DNA of 64,000 nt from Acanthochlamys bracteata. Taxonomy: Eukaryota > Streptophyta > Magnoliopsida > Pandanales > Velloziaceae. The stretch lies in the NCBI GenBank assembly GCA_019914995.1, contig CM034142.1, forward strand, positions 4,793,031-4,857,030, read 5' to 3'. Made by a program: the position numbers and the translations under genes. Within the stretch, counting starts at the first letter, position 1, and every line of letters begins with the position of its first letter. A model generated the notes under the pieces. That model searched no databases. It had not been told where the DNA came from and was given only the letters and a program-made list of their open reading frames with translations. Positions 1 to 12,899 of this stretch are shown piece by piece.

Positions 1-2060
1 GGCGATTAGTTGGTCAGCTTGTATATCTTTGTTTGACGAGGCCAAATATTTCTCATACAGTTAGTATTGTCTTATGATTAGCTATATATATGTACCTATT
101 GAATGTAAACTAATCATCAACTATTATCATCAATTTTATCATATTTTTTTTCTCTCAATTCGTTTAAATTTCATTTCACCTTACCTCCTTACTTCCTCTC
201 TATCTCTTTCTTTTCCCGAACTCCTTCATCGTGATTTCCTCCACCGCTCTAAACTCGCCGCCGATCACCGTTATTCCTCATCCTAACCTGAAGCTCTTTT
301 CATTTCATTTTCTCTCTCGCTGCCATCTCTTCCTAAAAACTCGAACGGCGACAACGAGCGCGTGCCATAGGGGCGGGTTTCGCCGCCGAATTTCTACCGC
401 CAGAGAATGAAATCCCCATCTCTGTCCTTCTCAGTGGCTACTCTACACTAAATTCTGCGTTCATCTTTCTGGAATAACGTCGTTCCTCTTCTAGTCCGAC
501 ATTCGCCGCGGCGGCTCGTGTTGCCTGTAGGAGCTCGCCGCCAGTGTGTTAGCTTGTAATTGGTCGCTTGTTATTCTTTGAATCACCTATTGAAGACCCT
601 CTAAGATCGGCGGCAACCCTCACCAAAATCCGGCGAGCAAGTGGTTTCCACTTTGTTAGGTGAGATGCTATGTTAGATCTTATCATTAAGACTTGTTATT
701 GATGTAATTATTAACCTTGTTCTACGCGGTAGGTATTTTTCTCAATCGGAGGCATTAAAGATTCAACGTCGAAATTGGAGGTGATTAAGAGTCTAGTTGA
801 TTTGTCTAGTTAGATAAGCTTCTAATCAAACTATGATTTTTATGCGGTTATGTTTGAGGAAGAAAGTTGAATTCAAGAGTATGCATTAATTTGGATGTAG
901 AGCTATAGTTTCGTAGATGCTTAGTATTCGATAATATTAATTTGATGGACTTTGGTTATTATTTACGCGTGCTCGTTAGGATCGGAAAAATGGAAAGAAG
1001 ATAGTGTGCTTAAGCAATTACAGTGGCTTAGGAGATAGCGAAGAATTTAAGGTAAGGGTTACCGTACCAGCTTTTTTCTTTTTAGATTAATCGTTAGCAC
1101 TTTGCACAGGTAACATTTGCTTTGGCACTCCGGCACTCCTTGCCACATTCATTGCATTATGATTTGCTTCCCTAATGATGCATGATTCAAGTGTGATGCA
1201 TGTTTACTATTGAACTTGATAGCATATATAATATTGTAAATTGTCATATATTATCTTGGCTAGTATTGTTATTACTAGAGTATATTAACTACTGCATGCT
1301 GGATCATGATTTTATATGATACTAATATCATTATGCTTTTGTCGTGGACGGCATGTGACTTGAAAAGGATGAAATTATGAGATTGAGTAAGCTTTATAAG
1401 TTTATAAATATAAATTGTATGTATTTGATAATATGGTTTTGATTATATTTTTGAAACTCGCACTGCACGTAGGCAGGCAAGTAAGTCAAGAGTTGAATTC
1501 AGGACCCCAGTGGATATGGGGGAGAGTTACCTATCTATGGCCATAGTATTAGGTAGGCCCAGACGCGTGGGAGCGATACTACGACCCATTCGGACCGATC
1601 AACTGGATGGACGTAGCCTCGGTGAGGCGCAGATAGAGGTTAGACACCGAATGCGACAGAGATATTGAATTGGAAAATTAGATTTAGATTTAGATACCCT
1701 AACTTCCGGACTGTTGTATTTTTATTATAAGTTTCGAATTACTAAGTTTTATATTAGAGAGGTATTTTTAATTATTAACGTATTTTGTGTGTTAATGGAT
1801 TTAGTATTTGAATGTCGATTTAACTACTAGTTATTTATTTATTATTTCATCCAATTATTGATTTACTTATTATTTTATATTTTATAAGAGATTTTTATTT
1901 AATACTTGATTTATCAACTGAATAAATATTTATTATAACTTAGTTTTTAGAAATTATATTTTCCCATTAAGTTTCAAGGTTTATGTCTTCTCTAAAGGTA
2001 TGTTATCTTACAAATTGATTTTTGAAGCTATATTAATGTCAGTTATTATATAATTATTTA
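1..2060 (+). repeat. Diverged LTR-like repeat, copy A
   Basis: No gene is seen here. The stretch is a diverged, opposite-strand relative of the repeat at 8163-11172. Matching blocks in the same order include a block at about 1049-1230 (GGTTACCGTACC, a TTAGATTAA block, then TCCGGCA and GATGCAT words), which matches the reverse complement of about 9900-10080. A second block at about 1455-1660 holds AGACGCGTGGGAGCGATACT, against GCGCGTGGGGGCGATAATAC in the reverse complement of about 9180-9260. The left part (200-660) is rich in CGCCG words and resembles a transcribed leader. The outer ends are not defined, and the copy may start before the window. I infer that it is LTR-derived from its relative, which has TGTCACGCC-type ends. 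Confidence 0.5.
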
Positions 2061-2940
2061 ATTTGTTTATTTGCATTGCATATAACCGTATCCTTTCTAT
2101 TAAAAACTGAATCGGTATGGGACGATTCAGTACTTGGTAGGTTTGATCCGATCAATCGCTGCATTTTTTTTTTATGTAGAATTATAGGAACAAACAATTA
2201 GGTAATGCATTAGTGATCTAAACAGGTGCATTCTGCTATTTCACCTCATTGAGACTGAACTCATTTCTTTCTTTCCCTTTGGCCTCTACCAGATAACTCG
2301 AAGATCGTAAAGTGAGAAACAAAGTTAGCAGCATCAACGAAGTCTATGCATTAAGGGTATTTCAAGGTTCTTCATTGCTCTATTTTTGCATATAGAAAAC
2401 TCTGTGATCTTAAGAGGTATGTACTATTCTGTTATGTATTTATGTATTATTGTTTATTATTGGGTATGTATTTGTTTTTTTTTAATAGAGTGAGTTGGCT
2501 ATTGGTAGCCAGAAGTTATTGTGTGTTTTGTTTTGGTGGTAGTATAAATTATTTGGTATGAATATTTTCATGTTACTACATGTTAAAGTTATGTTTACTC
2601 CATTGGTTTTTTAGAGGAGGTGGTGTCGAAATTTTATAAAAATTTTGGTACTTATTATTTTAAGTCTGTTGGGACAATTTTGGTGTCATACCCTCGCTGA
2701 GGGTTTGACAATAAATTTAAGGGAAATTATTTCATTGTTTCAAGAGTTCAGAATACACCAAAAATTTTGTTGTAAGTCTTTTGTAATTGTAGTAAGCTTG
2801 CTTCGAAAAAAATGAATATGGTACATTGAGATGGATTCCATCCGTTATAAAAGATGAATACCAAGAATCAGGTTTTATGTAGTTTAATTAGTAATTCATA
2901 TATCCCAACATATTCAATAACAGCTAGAATGTTTTGATCA
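2061..2940. other. Intergenic, includes alpha-amylase 3' flank
   Basis: AT-rich sequence with no supported gene. The part next to 2940 should contain the 3' untranslated region of the minus-strand amylase. No clear repeat structure was recognised. Confidence 0.5.
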
Positions 2941-5679
2941 TCAATGTTCATGCTTCGCGTTGCTCTTTTCCCACACACAGTAGTCATTACCACTTGCAGC
3001 AACATGGAAGTCAGTTGGAACAAGGTTGCCCACATCATATCTGGATCCCATTTTCATGTAAATTTTGTCATCAATCGCCGCAACATAGAGATCACTGTCT
3101 GCTGCAATTATGCGGACAGTACTATTTGGCTGGATTCCGTGCCGTGCTCTTATCGCAGCTAATGTGCTGATCTCTTTCGCATAGCCCCAATTCAAGTAGT
3201 GATCAGAGAACTGCAACCAAGAAAGAGCGCAAGTTCGCTTTTATGCAAAAAGAAGAATTTTTTTTTTTTTCATGCTTAAAGATATCTGTGTAAGTTTTTT
3301 TAAATTGATTATAAGTGTACGATATTGTCAAATAAAAGTTTGGATGCTTGAAACTTACAATGCAGGGAATTCCTGGATGCGTTAGAATGTACGCGTAGCC
3401 TTGCATGACCTTATCAGCAGGGAAGGGCCACAAATTTTGTGTTGATCCTGTATCATGGTTGTCGATAAATGTTACTGCCTTCTCCGGCAACCACCCGATC
3501 AATCCAGATGGTTTGCTGTTTGGATCACGCATCCTCCACAGCTCTCCTTCCACTGCTGTCTGCAGTATACCTTTTGTAGTGAAATCAAATGCCGTAGCAG
3601 GACCACCGACTGTGTTTGTCCAGTCAACTAACTCTTGACGGCTAGGGTCTTGGTTATAAGTCGGCTTCCCGTCAGCTGCATAGCTCAGTGAGCTCCATAT
3701 CTCCGAAACCACAAAGCTGGGCGAGCAGTTGTCAACGTAGATTTTGGCAATGTTTGCTGAATAACTGTCTCCACCAAAACATAAACATCATTGGTATTAG
3801 TTCAAATTCTGTTAGCAGAGTCTCATTCACTAGTGATTTGTGGTCTACGTATCTCTCTCTCTTTTCAGTCGTCTCTCTCTTTTTTCATTTGGTACTTTGG
3901 AAGAAATGAAAGCTTGGTAATAAATGTGAAACGAAAGGAAAAGGACAAGAAAAGAAATAAGGACTCCAGCTGTCAAATTGTCCCTTCTTTTCTGTTTAGT
4001 TAAACAACTTATTCGTTATTTCGTAAAGCCTTTTATCTTAAACAAGAAAGTTACTAATTTCAACCGGAGTTGAGATGCAGTACTTTATCTAACTGATAAC
4101 ATATGAAAATAACCAGTCATTTTAGTGTACCCCTTAGCGAAGTCTAGACGCCATCCATCGAAGCCAATATCAGTCTTGAGCCAGTTGAGCCAGTCAGAAA
4201 GCTCCTTCTGGACCCTTGTGTTTAGATGATCGATGTCTGGGGCACCACCAAAATCTCCTCCAGTATCTGGGTTCCCTGTGCCGTCTGAGTACTTAGTATC
4301 GTCACTGCATATCATGTGGGGCCCCCAATCAAGCCTGTCGTCGGGGGTCCCTCCTTCAAAGATGCACCATATGCCTCTCCCGTCCTGGTACTGTGCCGTC
4401 CGGTGGTTTATGACAACATCAGCGATGCATTTGATTCCATTGTTGTGGAATGCTTGGATCAGGGTAATCAGCTCAGCTTTGTTTCCATACTTACTTACGT
4501 CAAAATCATAAAGTCTTCCTGGCATATAACCTATAACATTTGTTATACGTGAGGAGACAAGTTAATGAAACACTTGATAAGTATTAACTGCAGGTAAAAT
4601 CCAATTCAGCAACTACCTTATTGAAGGGATAAATAATGAAATACTAACTTTTACTCGTCAGAAGAATGGAAACTGTTCGAAGTAAGCTTCCAAGTTACTA
4701 CTGTACTAGTTTTCTTCCTAGTTAAGGAAGGAATCGATCAACTTTCAGTTGATGATATAGATGTGTTTTCAAGTATTTTTTAAATAAAAACTATTGTATT
4801 TTATTTTAAAAAATAATAAAAATAAATAATATTAAAATTTTGTAAGTTTTTTTATATATTTTAAATTTTAAATAATTTATATATAAAAAAAATTATTAAA
4901 AATATGAAATGAAACATAATTTTTGTAAGGAGCCAAACGCGTCGCCAGAACGCAGCCTATAAGACAGTCGCTTGGGATTTAACTTGTCGTCCGTAGTGGC
5001 GTGGACAATTTGGCTCGCTGATTGCTAGCTATTCTTTCATGCAATTTCTCTGTCCAGTAATGTATACTTGTTTGTCTCGATGAATTAGTGTAGGACCATC
5101 ATGTTGATAAAGTAGCCAATCCAGTGTTACAACCTCCAATTATATAATGTATTGACCAGAGATATCCTTTTTGCCTTAACTCAGCAAACAGCAATGTAAA
5201 GACAATGCAAGTAAGCTAAATAAATAAAACAAAAGCTAGTTTTTCACATATTCTGCTAAACTTTAAGCTAGTTTTTCACTTCTTTAGATTAACCAATCAC
5301 TTATTATTTATTAAGTAGACAAAATGCATGAATGGACCAAATCCCCCCACTCACCTTGTTCGGAAACCGATTGTGATGGTGGCGGAAGCCAGACATGAGT
5401 TACACCTGCACTGGCTATTTCAGAAACCTTTCCTTTCATGTAGTTGTACCAGCCCCTTTCCTGCTTCCATGACTCCCAGTCGAAAGCCTGAAACATGTTG
5501 AATTATTCGCATATAACTTAATCCAAATCTGTACAGGTTCCTTGACTCTAAACCGATCTATAGATCATTGTCTGCAATGTATTTAGCAGAATTCTTACCT
5601 GGAAGAGAAGCTGAGAGAAAACAAGGTTGGGCAAGAGAACAAGAGCAAGCATGAGGGCAGCTCGAGTAAGGAGTCCCAT
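2941..5679 (-). CDS. Secreted alpha-amylase (GH13), five exons, intact
   Basis: Endo-hydrolysis of alpha-1,4 linkages in starch. Exons on the minus strand are 5599-5679, 5355-5487, 4131-4530, 3359-3764 and 2941-3210. All introns are GT-AG and phases agree, giving 1290 nt and 429 residues, the normal length for plant amylases of about 420-440. Residues 1-22 are a hydrophobic signal peptide (cleavage likely near LVFS/QLLFQ), so the enzyme enters the secretory pathway. The GH13 regions are all present: DVVINH (109-114), GWRLDFAKG with nucleophile Asp201, SEIW with acid/base Glu226, and FIDNHD with Asp309. The C-terminal beta domain ends at 2941. The start is the only ATG that yields the signal peptide. 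No stops or frameshifts occur. The signal peptide suggests the AMY1 subfamily (inference). The gene sits between inverted copies of one repeat family. Confidence 0.95.
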
Positions 5680-5737
5680 ACCCAGTTCTCCTTGTACTTC
5701 GATCAGATTGAATGCTTAATGTGTTTCTGTTATGGGG

Positions 5738-5744
5738 TATATAT
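5738..5744 (-). promoter_or_regulatory. Possible TATA box of alpha-amylase
   Basis: On the minus strand this reads ATATATA, 59 nt upstream of the amylase ATG, so a start site about 30 nt downstream would give a short leader. I did not find a convincing gibberellin-response TAACAAA/TATCCAC pair nearby. Confidence 0.4.
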
Positions 5745-6641
5745 CGGCGAAACCAGATAAGAAGAAAAGAAAATTCTTCCCGACAAAAGGACGAAATGAA
5801 GACTTTTGAAACATTGAGACATTTCTTCCTTTTCTTTTGCTAAAGAAGATGATTGGTTCAATAACAGGGCTCTTTGTTTGTCTTCCGTTCCCATGGAGTT
5901 CAGTTTGTTGTGGACCATTAGAAAAGGGAAAAAGACTCATACTGGATTATAGATTTAGCTAAACTTAAAGTTGTGTATGAACAAATTAATGGGAATTTGT
6001 ATATTGCAACGGCTGCATAAATCACTTTAAGGATGAGTTGGCATAATCACAGTGTTATCCAATAGAATATAGAAACACACACATGTTTATATGCTAAATG
6101 CCATGTTGTTAGAGTGTACAGACTAAGATGTGAAAATAACGAAAATCCAAGGGCCAATTTGGAATTCATTTCGTTTTCTTTTCAAATTTTGCTGTTGTAG
6201 AATACTGGTTTATAACAATTATCATCTGTTTGTGACTAGTAATTCAGTCCCTTTTTTTAACTCAGTTTCTCTTCCAAAATTATAATGTACTAGCCATCAA
6301 AAGTTATAAGCTTCTTAGTCCCAATATGGGCATAAGTTTTCATTTATTTCTTGGGGTCATCCTTGCATAGATTTTGGGTCCACGAGCATGGGCATAGGAC
6401 GGTTAACTAATAACAGCATAGATTGGATATATACGAAGTCACTCTTGCTTTCTCCCATCGAATAACTAAATCATGACAACTTTACCTTCAATTCCAGCCG
6501 TATGTATCCTTGCGTCTTTTCGAACTCTGGAAAGACAATTATCTCCCGCTCTCTTGTATGAACTTTAGAAGGCAGAGTGGTGTACACAATCACGCACAGT
6601 GCTTTCTTTGTAGCGTATAAAAACACTCTCTGGATGATGTA
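5745..6641. other. Upstream region of alpha-amylase
   Basis: Presumed promoter-proximal DNA of the minus-strand amylase gene. No coding region or repeat is recognised. The next feature upstream is a MITE beginning about 960 bp from the start codon. Confidence 0.4.
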
Positions 6642-6901
6642 GGGGGCGTCTGGGATTGCTTATGAAATAGAGCTTTTGTAAAATGAAAGATATTTTTATC
6701 CTTTTTGAAAAACGAGCTCTATTTTTTTTACTTCTAAAAAAATAATAAAAATATGCAATAAAAAGATCTCACTCCGTAGAATTTTTCTACACTCTCTAAA
6801 TTTTTAAATAAATTTTTTATATATTTATAAAATATGTATTAAAAAACGTGAAATAGAGAATTGAAAAGTTGGGTTGGGAGAAAGCAAAGCCAAACACCCC
6901 C
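6642..6901 (+). mobile_element. Tourist-like (PIF/Harbinger) MITE, copy 1
   Basis: A 260-bp non-coding element with terminal inverted repeats: left end GGGGGCGTCTGG, right end CCAAACACCCCC. It is flanked by GTA on both sides, a 3-bp target duplication as in PIF/Harbinger elements. Its interior matches copies at 9429-9688 (opposite orientation) and 23423-23671 through shared blocks such as AGAGCTC, AAAAAGATCTCACT and TATATATTTATAAAATATG. It lies in the upstream region of the amylase gene. Confidence 0.85.
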
Positions 6902-7286
6902 GTAGTATATGCATCGAAACTTGAATAAAGAAATCTGAAGTTGTGTTGTCATTTTAGTTTTCCTTATGGATCGGATATTTCTAATAAGTATCGAGATTAT
7001 AATTGAAAAATTAGTGAATGTTATTTATTGCATGTTGTATCATTGCTAAAATTGTAAATCAACTCTTACTGTCTAGTAAGTAAATAATCCTCTCCAACTT
7101 ATGGTTTTGAAGTTCAATGATTCTTCACAAATAATATGACTTAGGTTCAATCAAAATGCACTTGTGATGATTAGAACCCGAAAGTAAACAATAAAAAATA
7201 AAAAAAACTGGGAGTATATTTGCCAACAATCAAGACAAACCTTAACTCATGTTTTCAAAATAAAAATAATGTATGATCAACAAATT
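6902..7286. other. Intergenic spacer, nothing recognised
   Basis: About 385 bp of AT-rich DNA between the MITE and the hAT element. No coding region, repeat or RNA gene was recognised. Confidence 0.5.
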
Positions 7287-7294
7287 GGTATATG

Positions 7295-8144
7295 TAGAGA
7301 TGATAATATATGATCCGACCTAAAAACTCAATTCGAAACCGACCCATTTAATTAGGGTTAGAAAATTTGACCCGTATAAATATATAAATTGGATTGGAGT
7401 TGAACGAATTTGACCCGATTATCAAATAAATCGATCCGAGTTAACTCGAAATTGACTCACCTATCCGAATTGCCATATTTTGAAAGAACAACCGTTTAAT
7501 TTTTCCTTACCATATAATAAAATATTGGTAAAAAAATTGATGATAGTAATTTATAAATTATTAAATTATATTATATTTTTAGTTACTCGTTTATTTTCAT
7601 ATATAAGTAAAATAGTATAAAATAAGAATTATAATATATCGAAATTATTACTATGTAGATTTTTTTTAATGATAAATTTGGATTTTGTATAAGATTTTTA
7701 ACAAAATTTTGTTAGATAGCTATGTTTATCAATTTTTGTATCAAAATTATTAGTATGGTTTTTAATTATAAAATTTCATTTATCACCATATATTTTCAAA
7801 AAATAAAAGTAAATTTTTTTTAGATATTTTAAGGACCGATGAAGATAATAAGAAATGCACATTTTGACTGGCATTCACTATATTTCGTCATTAAAAATAT
7901 CGTGCATTTTTATTACAACTGATCTTATAATTTTGCTGAAGCTTAAAAGTGTAGAATTAAAAATTAAAAATTTTAATTATTAAATAAGTCAATCCAAATT
8001 TGATTCGATTATTAATAGATTGGATTAGGGTTGATAATTTTGACCCGTATAAATTCAAGGGTTGGATTAGAGTTAAACGAATTTGACCCGATTATTAAAT
8101 AAGTCGATCCGAAAATGACCCATCAATCCAAATTGTCACCTTTA
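7295..8144 (+). mobile_element. Non-autonomous hAT element, copy 1
   Basis: An 850-bp element with no coding capacity. Left end TAGAGATGATAATAT and right end (inverted) TAAAGGTGACAATTT are diverged forms of the TAGGGGTGGCAAT terminal repeat. It is flanked by a perfect 8-bp direct repeat GGTATATG (7287-7294 and 8145-8152), the target-site length of hAT transposons. Subterminal blocks repeat words like AATTTGACCCG and GGATTGGAGTTGAACGAA near both ends. It is the same family as 23879-24731. Confidence 0.88.
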
Positions 8145-8162
8145 GGTATATGAGAATCAAAA

Positions 8163-11100
8163 TGTCACGCCCAGCTCCCGGACCGTAACAGGCACTAGTC
8201 CAAACCAGATTCAGGTCATATCTGTAGTCGGCTTAGTCCAGTAAGCTTTAACTAAATCACTATCTTTATTTCGCACATGCTAAAATTCCTAAAATTTTTG
8301 ACAAAACCTTCTCTAAATCTCGAAGGGAAAACTTGCACAACTTTCATAATAATGATAACAATACCCCAAATGATAATATCATACATTAAGTTTAAATTAA
8401 ACAAATATCACACAAGTAGCCTCCAAGCCAAACACATAAAATATTTACCATAACACTTACTTAAACAACTTATTACATATATAATTTATCGAAGTTACAG
8501 AGCCAATCATATGAAAGAAGTGAAGACTATCTTTGGCTTACCGAATAGCCAACGTGTCACGCTATTAGCTCGACTCAACTCATCTTTATCCTAGTTGGGA
8601 GAGGACAATGAAAGAAAAAAAGTGAGCCAAATCTTAGTGAGGTGAAAAGCAAAATGCACTATTTGAGATTTCTAATGCAATACCTAATGTATGATTTCTA
8701 TCCTTCTACATGTACAAAGATGCAAGGATTGGATCAAGAACATTCATACTAAGTCCTGAATCGTTCCATACGGACTAAATCCTTAATGTGGAGGTATCGA
8801 CTATATGAAATGCGTACACATCACTCAAATGAACATACCACGAAATCAAGAGAAATGCTTCCACAATTTATAATAAGCATTTAAATATTTCTAAAATGCA
8901 TATACATAAACATTGCAACTTAACAAAAGAAATAATAAATGAAACTAAGTTATACATTAATTAAAATACAATATATTAAATAGTAAATATCGTATTTGTT
9001 TTATAAATAAATGCTAAATGTCGTATTGAAAATCAAATCAATAAGTCAATCAAAAATTCGTAACGAATAAACATTCAACACCAAACAATAATCCATAATA
9101 ATCACACCAGTCAGAGAATCAGGATATATACTAAAGACTGAGCGAGACCGCATCTCTAGTTCGTCCACATAACCATATAGTCTAACCCGGATGTCGTGGT
9201 ATTATCGCCCCCACGCGCATAAGCCTACTTAATGTACAAAAGAAAAAAAGAGGAGAGACGAGATCCTAAACTCAACCCCTAACTATCTTCTGCCTCAATA
9301 CAACGCGAGCATCCAAACATCTCAAAATTCACAAATACATCAATGAATAAGTTTAGTTAAAACTAATAAAAATCATCAAACATACTTCATTTAACTTGAC
9401 AAATAAAAGCATAATAATATCATATTAAGGGGCTGTTTGGTTCAGCTTATCCCCAACCCTACTTTTCAATTCTCCATTTCACATTTTTCAATACATATTT
9501 TATAAGTATATAAAAAATTTATTTAAAAATTTAGAAAGTGTAGAAAAATTCTACTGAGTGAGATCTTTTTATTACATATTTTTATTATTTTTTTGGAAGT
9601 AAAAAAAATAGAGCTCGTTTTTCAAAAAGGACAAAAATACCCTTCATTTCACAAAAGCTCCATTTCATAAGCAATCCCAAACGCCCCCTAAATCATTCCC
9701 TGATCGCGTATATAAAACCATAAATTCCATCATGAATCAATTGATTAATTAGATGGAAACATAATAGGAACTTATCAAAATCGTTCTTATATTCAAAATA
9801 CTCATCTTTCAAATTTCCAATAATGCTCACATTACATAATCAACTATATTGTTATAATCAAATTAGTATTCATGTTATCACAAATACTTATCATATCAAG
9901 AAAACATACATTACATACTATTATGCATCATGAGGGATAAATCATACATGCAACGAAATGTCAAACATGCCGGAGGGTCAAAGTAGATGTTACTTGTGCC
10001 AAAAGCCTAACGTTAATCTAAGAAGAAAATGTGGCACGGTAACCATCACCCATTGACCGTGCTTCTTCGCGGATCCACAACTAACTCCAAGCCGAACGAT
10101 TTACCTAGCACACTCGATTTTGTACATGTACGAGTACGGTTACCTTACATAAGCATGCCCTATAGCTAACTTTAGTAATACTATTACTCTCTCTAACCTA
10201 TGCTTAAATGACTCGTACATATACAACTTAAGGTGAAATCTAGTAATATTACTACCGTACTCGCTTTCATGCATCATTATTCTAGAAATAGTATGCTAGC
10301 CTAATGCTAACATGCATTTAAAATCAAAATTAATCGTAACCATTTAATCCTCACAAACAACCATATAACTAAACTAACACTAGTAGTAGAACTTTTAGCA
10401 AGCTTATCGAACTAAGGGGAGAAACCGTGTCCAAATTGCCGTTATAACACAACGACGAGTTTGCCGATTATTGATTTGAATAACACCTAGGGGAAGATGG
10501 ATTACACAAAGGCTTAAAACCAAATCCGAGAAGTACAAAACATAAATCACATTTACCTTGGCCGTGGGCCCTCTGGCGTCTAGTGATCTAGTATTCCGAC
10601 CAAGAAAAATTTTCGACAACACAAGAAGCAGCAGCACTAACCTAACTTAATTGAATGAATGATTAGTTCAGGAACGAGCGCCGGTAGTCGAAAACAGCAA
10701 ACCAAGCTCGCCGGCTCTTTGCTCACGGAATTGTATGCCGGAGCCGGTAATCTTTGAAATTTAGTGAGAGAAAAGCCTTCTATGATGAGAGAAGAGATTT
10801 TAGCTGCTAGCAATAGCCAAATTGCCGGCGAGAAGCTCCGCTGAAGCTAGAGCTTTGCCGAGATATCGCATTCAACGAAGAAGCTCCACGCGAACAACAA
10901 CGCTCCACTAGCAGCTACAGAAGAGGGTGAGAAGTCGGCCGAAGGACGAAGACAAGATGGCCTGTGGTGAGGGGAGGTCAAACACGCACCGGCCGAAGGA
11001 GAATCGGTGCATTGGAGAGAGGGAGAAAAATAAGAGAAAAAGGTAAAATAAAATAGAAAGAGGACTCTAAAAGAATGAAGCAAGGGAAGAGAAAATGATT

Positions 11101-11172
11101 TAGACTTGGCCCATTTGATTTGAGTTTGGCAAGTTAGAGTCCCTATAACCATAACCAAAAGTTGGGGTATTA
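8163..11172 (-). repeat. Long LTR-like repeat (solo LTR candidate), copy B
   Basis: A stretch of about 3.0 kb (2.75 kb without the nested MITE at 9429-9688) in minus orientation. On the plus strand it begins TGTCACGCCCAGCTCCCGG, i.e. the element ends CCGGGAGCTGGGCGTGACA, a common end for plant Ty3/gypsy LTRs. Its other end on the minus strand reads about TATAATACCCCAAC, a decayed TGTAATACCCC-like start. The flanks CAAAA and GAAAA could be a decayed 5-bp target duplication. The half near 10640-11160 has CCGG-rich leader-like sequence. No pol genes are adjacent, so a solo LTR is the simplest reading. A non-autonomous LTR element is possible. Confidence 0.6.
9429..9688 (-). mobile_element. Tourist-like MITE, copy 2, nested in LTR-like repeat
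   Basis: A 260-bp element with left end GGGGCTGTTTGG and right end CCAAACGCCCCC, flanked by TAA on both sides (3-bp target duplication of PIF/Harbinger). It has the same length and interior as copy 1 but opposite orientation. It interrupts the repeat at 8163-11172, so it is younger than that repeat. Confidence 0.87.
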
Positions 11173-12899
11173 TAGAAAAGCTAATAATATGGCACTTTTA
11201 TTGCATTTTCCGTTATTTTAGTATAGAAGTGTAGATTTGGAGGCAACTTTTGTAATCGTCTTTCCGACGGTGCATGATAACCTTTGGAAAAAAGAACAAA
11301 AAGTATATTACTAATTTAAGAGAAAAGAATGATATATGGGTTCCATTTATCTATCTCATCTAAATCACATTTTACTTTATATATAATATTTGAATAATAT
11401 GATAGTGTAAATAACTAATAAAAGATTTAAATATAAGCTTAAATTAGGAAAGTGTTGTCAATGTAATTAAGGATCATGTGAGAACACTTACATTTACTTT
11501 TTCAACTTACTATTATACCCAATCTTCTCAAAAGAAAATTTTCTCATAAAACATATTTAAAATATTAAAATATTATTTACTTTCAAATAAATGAAAGTAA
11601 GAAAAATATTTTAAGAGCAAATGAGAAAAAAACTTCCCTATAAATATTTCCCAGTGAACATCTCAAATACCTACTCTTATCTTTTAGGAACAGTACTTGG
11701 TGCTCATACATAATTGAAAGAATTAACTTGGGCCATATGGTTTAAAATTAATGACCCAAGTTAATTTTAGTGTCTCCATCTAATCAAGTATGCATGCTAG
11801 CCAACGCTTGACAATTTTCAACCTTTTACATTTTGATTATGATTTTACAATTTGGTTAGGGTTTGACCTTGACAGAAACGCTTAAATAGTATCCTTTTTG
11901 TTCCTTTTCTGGAACATCACTTTAAATCAATTGTTGTTAAGAATACATAGAATAATGTAGTGGCCATGATTGTTGTGGCTATATTATATATACTTGGCGA
12001 GCATGCATGAGCTACATATATACTGTATAAAGAGGCACAGCCCAATTAGCCAAACAGCAACTCTCCTAGATCGTTGAGATAGTAGGATTTAAGGTTACAT
12101 AGGAGATGATGTTAAAAAAAAACAAAAACTCTTTTACTATTTTATTTCTAAAATTGTTCTCAACTATATAATTCATTGCCATTATACGAGCGCTCCTATT
12201 CGTATTGATCATTTGATCTTGATAGGAGGGTTTGTGTTCGACCATAAATCTTTAAATTTAAAATAATATTAATTTATTACTATTTATATCGCAGAGTTAC
12301 ATGTATTTTTATGCTGCTATAACTTAATAATATTTACTAGTGACTTATTGACACATCAGTGCTAAAGCTTTACAAGGATTGAACTATACATAATAATTTT
12401 CTCTCTTATACTTTTTCGATCTTATACTAGCCTCTTCGACTATCAGAAACAGAACTATCACAATATTAAAAAGTATAAAATCTTCAATTTAACGCAAAAG
12501 AAAAAATAAAACTTTTATAAAAATGTTAAATATCAAACTTTGCATCTTCCCACTGGTTCTCCGGTTCTTTTTTCTTCCACCTAAAAGCTCGCAAATGATG
12601 GGTAGATTTTAGTTTCTTAGATCTTTTACAATGGAGTACCTAGTAGCCACAGCAGGAAACTAGTCACTCCACATTGATCTAAAAAAAAAATATTTCTGCG
12701 TCCATCGCTGATGCCTCTACCGCCGCCGCTTCTTGCTGAAATTGTCCCTGCTCCATCGATCGCCACCGCCAGGCTCCTCGATGCAAGCTCTCTCTGCCAA
12801 TTGTCGCCGTCAGATCGAGCTTTTGCCGTGGCGTTGATCTCCCCGCCACCAAGCTTTTGCTGTCTCCGCCGCTGCCTAATTAAGCTTCGCCGTTGATAA
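11173..12899. other. Intergenic, no supported gene
   Basis: About 1.7 kb of mostly AT-rich DNA. A short GC-richer patch at 12711-12896 is open for 61 codons of Pro/Ala/Leu-rich sequence with no recognisable family. I do not call it a gene. It ends at the left edge of the Athila LTR. Confidence 0.4.

Noticed and set aside
4740..4940. AT-rich stretch in amylase intron 2 ending GAGCCAAACGCGTC as a MITE
   Set aside because: I could not find a matching left terminal repeat or a target duplication.
10847..11158. A 103-codon minus-strand frame in the LTR-like repeat
   Set aside because: Pyrimidine-rich leader-like DNA of a retroelement repeat. The product has no recognisable domain.
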